Source: Rudanella sp.
GTDB lineage: Bacteria; Bacteroidota; Bacteroidia; Cytophagales; Spirosomataceae
DNA length: 8,451 nt
Assembly (NCBI GenBank): GCA_026785985.1
Contig: JAJAYX010000160.1
Span: forward strand, 1-8,451
Direction of reading: 5' to 3'
Shown: piece by piece, positions 5,586-8,451 of the stretch
Layout: every line of letters begins with the position of its first letter
Position numbering within the stretch: the first letter of the stretch is position 1
Program-made: the position numbers and the translations under genes
The notes under the pieces: generated by a model
Database searches by the model: none
Told to the model about the DNA's origin: nothing
The model's input: the letters and a program-made list of their open reading frames with translations, nothing else

Positions 5586-7234
5586 TATTTTTTCAAAATT
5601 CCCTCATACTTCTTCATGTCTTTGAAGAGGTCGAGAGCGGCTTTCATTTCGGGGTCGGTGCTGAACGAAGATTCTTTAATACCTTTTTGCAGGTAATAAT
5701 GACCGGCAATTTCGTTGTCGAGCATTCCCTTCAGTTCCTCTTTGAATGTAACGAGATCTGCATCTTTGCTATGACCGACGCGGGTTTTCAACGCTTTCAA
5801 CTGATCCTGAATCTGATCGAAATACTTTTCTTTTTTAGCCGAAGCCTCCAGCGTTCCGAGGTCTTTTTCAACCTGCGTAGTGTAGTCGTACTCCTTGTCT
5901 TTCAGCCACGAAGCAAACTCCTGATATTCAGCATCGGTCAGGCGAAACTCACGGGCGGGTTTAATTGTCGGGTGATCGTTCCGGTATTTCACGGCGTAGT
6001 CGAAAATCAATCCCTTGTTGGTCAGGCTAATAGCCACCGGCGTTGGGTTTGGGGCCTCGGTTACAATGTCGGGCAACACGCCACCACCATCATAGACCAC
6101 ACGGCCCGCTTTGGTTTTGAATGCCGTGCGGAGTGAGTCGGCAATTTTACCCACGCTGCCGTCGGTGTTGCGGTGACTATAGTCGATTGCCTGAATACAC
6201 CGGCCACTCGGAATATAGTATTTAGCCGTGGTGATTTTCATTTTGGTATTGAACGACAAATCACGGGTGGTTTGCACAAGTCCCTTGCCGTAGGTTCGTT
6301 GGCCAATCAACACACCCCGGTCGTAGTCCTGAATCACCCCCGCCACAATTTCAGCCGCCGACGCGCTCCGGCTGTTGGCCAGCACGATAATCGGGATGTC
6401 AAGGTCGAGCGGAGGGGCCAGTGCGGTGTATGTTTTGTTCCATTCCTGCACCTTTCCTTTGGTCGTTACCACTTCCGAATCTTTTGGAACAAACAAATTC
6501 GAGATGTCGATAGCCATGTTGAGCAAACCACCGGGGTTCTCCCGAACGTCTAAGATCAACTTTTTCATGCCCTTTCCTTTCAACTCGATCACCGCCTGTC
6601 GAACCTCGCGGGAAGCTGTTCCCGTGAAATCTTTCAGATCAACGTAGCCAACTTCATCGGTAATCATGCCATAATAAGGCACGTTGGTCATTTTCACCAC
6701 ATCCCGCGAAACGGTCAGTTCGAGCGGGTCTTTTTGCCCGTATCGCTTCACCGACAGTTTCACATTAGTGTTGGTTTGCCCGCGCAGCAACTTACCTGCG
6801 TCGGCATCTTTACGGCCTTTCACGTTCACGCCGTCCACCTTCATAATCTCGTCGCCAATGCGAAGGCCCGACTTTTCGGCGGGTGTTCCCTCATAAATCA
6901 TCAGCACAATGCTCTTGCCCTGCCGCTGACCCACCAACGCCCCGATGCCATTGTAGCGGCCCGTGGTCATGGTCATGTAGTCTTCAATTTCGTCTTCGGC
7001 GTAGAAATTGGTGTACGGGTCAAGCGTTTTGAGCATTGCTTCGATGCTGGTTCTAACCATCCGGTTGGGGTTCACCTCGTCCACATAATACATGTTCAGT
7101 TCTTTGAACATAGTGGCATAGATGTCGAGGTTCCGGGCGATCTCGAAAAAGCGATCTTCCTGGTTAAAGGCTGTCAGGCCACCGGCCACCAGCAGGGCCG
7201 AAGCTCCGGTAAGTAGTTTTGTGCGGAAACTCAT
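5585..7234 (-). CDS. S41 family C-terminal processing peptidase (CtpA/Prc-like) with PDZ domain
   Basis: A serine protease of family S41, which degrades or trims envelope proteins from the C-terminus. Of the 549 residues, 1-22 are a signal peptide or membrane anchor (basic RTK then ASALLVAGGLTAF), so it acts outside the inner membrane. The N-terminal helical domain has MLKTLDPYTNFY (67-78). The PDZ domain is at about 90-180, with GIGALV (96-101), GTPAEKSGLRIGDEI (116-130) and VDGVNV (133-138). The protease core has LDVRENPGGLL (228-238), SRSASAAEIVAGV (288-300) and TYGKGLVQT (314-322). By the spacing of E. coli Prc (S452/K477/Q481), the catalytic residues should be S292, K317 and Q321, all present. 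A helical, charged region of about 120 residues (429-549) follows; this long form is usual in Bacteroidota. Its ATG overlaps the rnpA stop (ATGA) and its stop overlaps the tsaB start. Confidence 0.95.
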   Translation of the reverse strand: MSFRTKLLTGASALLVAGGLTAFNQEDRFFEIARNLDIYATMFKELNMYYVDEVNPNRMVRTSIEAMLKTLDPYTNFYAEDEIEDYMTMTTGRYNGIGALVGQRQGKSIVLMIYEGTPAEKSGLRIGDEIMKVDGVNVKGRKDADAGKLLRGQTNTNVKLSVKRYGQKDPLELTVSRDVVKMTNVPYYGMITDEVGYVDLKDFTGTASREVRQAVIELKGKGMKKLILDVRENPGGLLNMAIDISNLFVPKDSEVVTTKGKVQEWNKTYTALAPPLDLDIPIIVLANSRSASAAEIVAGVIQDYDRGVLIGQRTYGKGLVQTTRDLSFNTKMKITTAKYYIPSGRCIQAIDYSHRNTDGSVGKIADSLRTAFKTKAGRVVYDGGGVLPDIVTEAPNPTPVAISLTNKGLIFDYAVKYRNDHPTIKPAREFRLTDAEYQEFASWLKDKEYDYTTQVEKDLGTLEASAKKEKYFDQIQDQLKALKTRVGHSKDADLVTFKEELKGMLDNEIAGHYYLQKGIKESSFSTDPEMKAALDLFKDMKKYEGILKK

Positions 7235-7671
7235 AGGATGTCGGATTGGGGATTTCGGATTTCGGTATGGCCGCTATCCACTTTCTTGAGGGTGCGCTTC
7301 ATTCCTTTTTCTATCTCTTGAAACGTTGCTTTTGTCTTTGCAATATACAAAAAAGCAATTTCTGTTGGCGCACTGTTTTCGACACCCAGCAATTGTTTGT
7401 TTAACCGGTAGGCCTCGCGGATGCGCCGACGGATCAAATTGCGATCTACAGCCCGTTTAAACTGTCGTTTCGAGACATTAATCAGTACGGCCGCAGTGGT
7501 TATCACCGCTCCAGCGTACCCGTCGCGCTCACCCGCTTCGTTGACAGCGTGGTGATAGATGACCCGAAACGGAAAAAGGTAGAACGACCGGAGGTCAGTT
7601 CTACCTTTTTGAAATAGTATTCCGATTTTCTTTTTGCCCGACAGGCGTTCTGATTTGGGGAACGTGGGCAT
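7231..7671 (-). CDS. rnpA: Ribonuclease P protein component
   Basis: The protein subunit of RNase P, which helps the catalytic RNA remove 5' leaders from pre-tRNAs. The N-terminus TFPKSERLSGKKKIGILFQKG (from residue 3) and the RNR block KRQFKRAVDRNLIRRRIREA (68-87) are characteristic. At 146 residues it is somewhat long for the family; the last eleven or so residues (TEIRNPQSDIL, 136-146) are encoded by a heptanucleotide repeat at 7241-7268 and look like an acquired tail beyond the conserved fold. It lies between rpmH (74-nt gap holding a palindrome) and the S41 protease gene (4-nt ATGA overlap). The rpmH-rnpA pairing is nearly universal in bacteria, while the link to an S41 protease and tsaB, rather than yidD/yidC, is a lineage feature. 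Confidence 0.95.
   Translation of the reverse strand: MPTFPKSERLSGKKKIGILFQKGRTDLRSFYLFPFRVIYHHAVNEAGERDGYAGAVITTAAVLINVSKRQFKRAVDRNLIRRRIREAYRLNKQLLGVENSAPTEIAFLYIAKTKATFQEIEKGMKRTLKKVDSGHTEIRNPQSDIL
7241..7268 (+). repeat. Heptanucleotide repeat forming the rnpA 3' end
   Basis: Four consecutive 7-bp units on the + strand: TCGGATT (7241-7247), GGGGATT (7248-7254), TCGGATT (7255-7261) and TCGGTAT (7262-7268). They lie within the last codons of rnpA, a few bases before the rnpA stop/S41 start overlap, and encode the tail EIRNPQSDIL. The unit resembles that in tsaB. Confidence 0.75.
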
Positions 7672-7681
7672 GTGTGCGTAT

Positions 7682-7740
7682 AATTTGTTTATTTATTGTA
7701 GAGACGCAAAATTTTGTCTCTCTACGACAACAAACAAATT
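7682..7740. repeat. 59-bp imperfect palindrome (REP/MITE-like) between rpmH and rnpA
   Basis: The inner arms GTAGAGACGCAAAA (7698-7711) and TTTTGTCTCTCTAC (7712-7725) pair at 12 of 14 positions; changing two bases would restore a perfect 28-bp palindrome ending in GCGTCTCTAC. The outer arms AATTTGTTT (7682-7690) and AAACAAATT (7732-7740) are exact inverted repeats about the same centre, separated from the inner arms by unpaired bases. The GTAGAGACGC...GCGTCTCTAC form resembles a dispersed palindrome I associate with Cytophagales and cyanobacterial genomes (from memory). No T-tract follows on either strand, so a role as an mRNA stem-loop or processing site is more likely than termination. Confidence 0.85.
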
Positions 7741-7745
7741 ACAAT

Positions 7746-7913
7746 TTACAATTTAAACCGATCACCTTTCTTCTCGTCGGAAACGGTCAGCTTGTGGCGA
7801 CCTTTTGCCCGACGACGGGCTAATACTTGCCGACCGTTGGGGGTTGACATCCGCAAGCGGAAACCATGCTTGTTTTTCCGCTTGCGATTGGAGGGTTGGT
7901 ACGTACGTTTCAT
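7746..7913 (-). CDS. rpmH: 50S ribosomal protein L34
   Basis: A short gene found by translating the minus strand: 55 residues beginning [20 protein letters not shown] and continuing through [20 protein letters not shown], the invariant L34 pattern, with a short C-terminal extension [16 protein letters not shown]34 is a small basic protein of the large ribosomal subunit. The ATG at 7913-7911 is the only sensible start, since the family begins MKRT(Y/F)QPS. The stop TAA is at 7748-7746, six bases from the palindrome that separates it from rnpA. Codon choice is ordinary. A good Bacteroidota promoter lies about 50 nt upstream, so this is the first gene of the rpmH-rnpA-S41-tsaB unit. Confidence 0.97.
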   Translation of the reverse strand: MKRTYQPSNRKRKNKHGFRLRMSTPNGRQVLARRRAKGRHKLTVSDEKKGDRFKL

Positions 7914-7961
7914 TGCTGTATAAATTCAATAGCTTGATAGCCTGTTTCCAAAATGAGTCCG

Positions 7962-7992
7962 CAAAATTACGTGAAACGATTGTAGCTTGCAA
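7962..7992 (-). promoter_or_regulatory. Promoter of the rpmH operon (Bacteroidota type)
   Basis: On the minus strand TTG (7992-7990) is followed by exactly 20 bases and then TAATTTTG (7969-7962), matching the Bacteroidota -33 TTG and -7 TAnnTTTG elements at their normal spacing. Transcription should start near 7957, giving a leader of about 45 nt before rpmH. It lies in the 129-nt divergent gap between rpmH and the membrane-protein gene. No equally good promoter is visible for the rightward gene. Confidence 0.7.
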
Positions 7993-8042
7993 GGGGTAAC
8001 GCGAAAACTTGACCAATACATAACTCCATCTAACCACTTCTC

Positions 8043-8451
8043 ATGCCAGGTACGTCTAATTCTTCTGCGAAATTTTGGGGTTCTATCCTTGTAGGGCTTT
8101 TGGCCATTGGTTTGGGATTCTATGGAGCCTTTTTCCTACACGTCAAAACGACTATTCAATGGCTTTTCATTGTTCTTCTGCTATTGACGGGCATTGTATC
8201 CCTCTCTATTTTGTGGGGTGGCAGCATCAAAATCATTGACAAATACATAACGGCTACCAATGCGTTTGCCCTGTTTGTGTTTTTAATTGTGGTTATTTTT
8301 AAGCTCTTCCGGCCTCCCAGCGAAGAAACAAGCCTAAAAATCCAGTTACGCCAGGAAGACGGTACTACTGTATTAGCTAATGAAAAAGCCCTACGACTCA
8401 GTATGGGCAAAGACACCAAAGTACACGATTTAGACGGCAATGGGGAAGTAC
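8043..8451 (+). CDS. Unrecognised membrane protein, N-terminal part (runs off right edge)
   Basis: The frame from the ATG at 8043 stays open to the end of the window (136 codons, no stop). The visible protein has three hydrophobic segments at about residues 11-32, 39-58 and 73-89, then turns hydrophilic after RPPSEE. The final stretch (LKIQLRQEDGTTVLANEKALRLSMGKDTKV, 98-127, then DLDGNGEV) resembles a beta-rich extracellular or regulatory domain in which a DxDGNGE turn is common; it also looks like a calcium-binding loop, but one loop alone proves nothing. I do not recognise the family. Its GC is about 38-42% over 8221-8340, clearly lower than the 50-60% of the housekeeping genes. It is divergent from rpmH. 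The start is the first ATG after the promoter region; no ribosome binding site confirms it. Confidence 0.65.
   Translation, partial: MPGTSNSSAKFWGSILVGLLAIGLGFYGAFFLHVKTTIQWLFIVLLLLTGIVSLSILWGGSIKIIDKYITATNAFALFVFLIVVIFKLFRPPSEETSLKIQLRQEDGTTVLANEKALRLSMGKDTKVHDLDGNGEV

Noticed and set aside
5687..6553. Plus-strand open frames of 149 and 126 codons opposite the S41 protease
   Set aside because: The minus-strand gene has a complete PDZ and catalytic core; these are antisense shadows.
6734..7216. Plus-strand open frame of 160 codons opposite the S41 protease N-terminal region
   Set aside because: Antisense to the signal peptide and PDZ domain; the His/Val-rich product has no motif.
7698..7725. 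Intrinsic terminator between rpmH and rnpA
   Set aside because: The hairpin is followed by no T-tract on either strand, and rnpA needs transcription to pass through; a dispersed repeat explains it better.
7762..8037. Minus-strand open frame of 91 codons overlapping rpmH
   Set aside because: It is out of frame with rpmH, whose L34 sequence is unmistakable, and it runs through the operon promoter.
8156..8440. Minus-strand open frame of 94 codons at the right edge
   Set aside because: The plus frame from 8043 gives clean membrane helices and an ordered soluble part; the minus product is Ser/Arg-rich with no structure typical of a protein.

Overview
The window looks like a chromosomal segment from a Bacteroidota bacterium, most likely of the order Cytophagales (Spirosoma-like). 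The reasons are the run ftsX - DUF3098 gene - uppP - truB - ribF, the lack of Shine-Dalgarno sequences, a Bacteroidota-type promoter (TTG, 20 bp, TAnnTTTG) in front of rpmH, and G-rich heptanucleotide repeats and a GTAGAGACGC palindrome of kinds I associate with such genomes. The taxonomy is inferred from gene content and motifs, not from a database match.

Layout. Positions 2-3528 (+ strand) hold a tightly packed housekeeping run: the 3' part of ftsX (divisome/ABC-like membrane protein), a small DUF3098 membrane protein, uppP (undecaprenyl-diphosphate phosphatase), truB (tRNA pseudouridine-55 synthase) and ribF (FAD synthesis). The last three overlap (TAATG, then ATGA) and are probably translationally coupled. 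Positions 3529-4796 hold an accessory-looking insert: a 61-bp perfect palindrome whose right edge runs into the start codon of an AAA ATPase/DUF4143 gene with a PD-(D/E)XK-like C-terminus. This is the most interesting part of the window.

Positions 4845-7913 (- strand) read from right to left as rpmH - rnpA - S41 protease - tsaB. The last three overlap by 4 nt and 1 nt and look like one operon driven from a consensus promoter upstream of rpmH. It makes ribosomal protein L34, the RNase P protein, a PDZ/S41 C-terminal processing protease and the TsaB subunit for tRNA t6A synthesis. The operon carries three intrusions of repeated DNA: a 59-bp imperfect palindrome between rpmH and rnpA, a heptad repeat forming the tail of rnpA, and a G-rich heptad repeat that appears to add about 21 residues to tsaB.

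Positions 8043-8451 (+ strand, running off the edge) hold the beginning of an unrecognised three-helix membrane protein of visibly lower GC, transcribed divergently from rpmH.

Nothing here is a clear multi-gene defence or CRISPR system. The best candidate for something undescribed is the palindrome plus ATPase unit at 3571-4796, with possible short flanking direct repeats. It could be a self-contained mobile or selfish cassette whose translation is blocked when it is read through from neighbouring genes.
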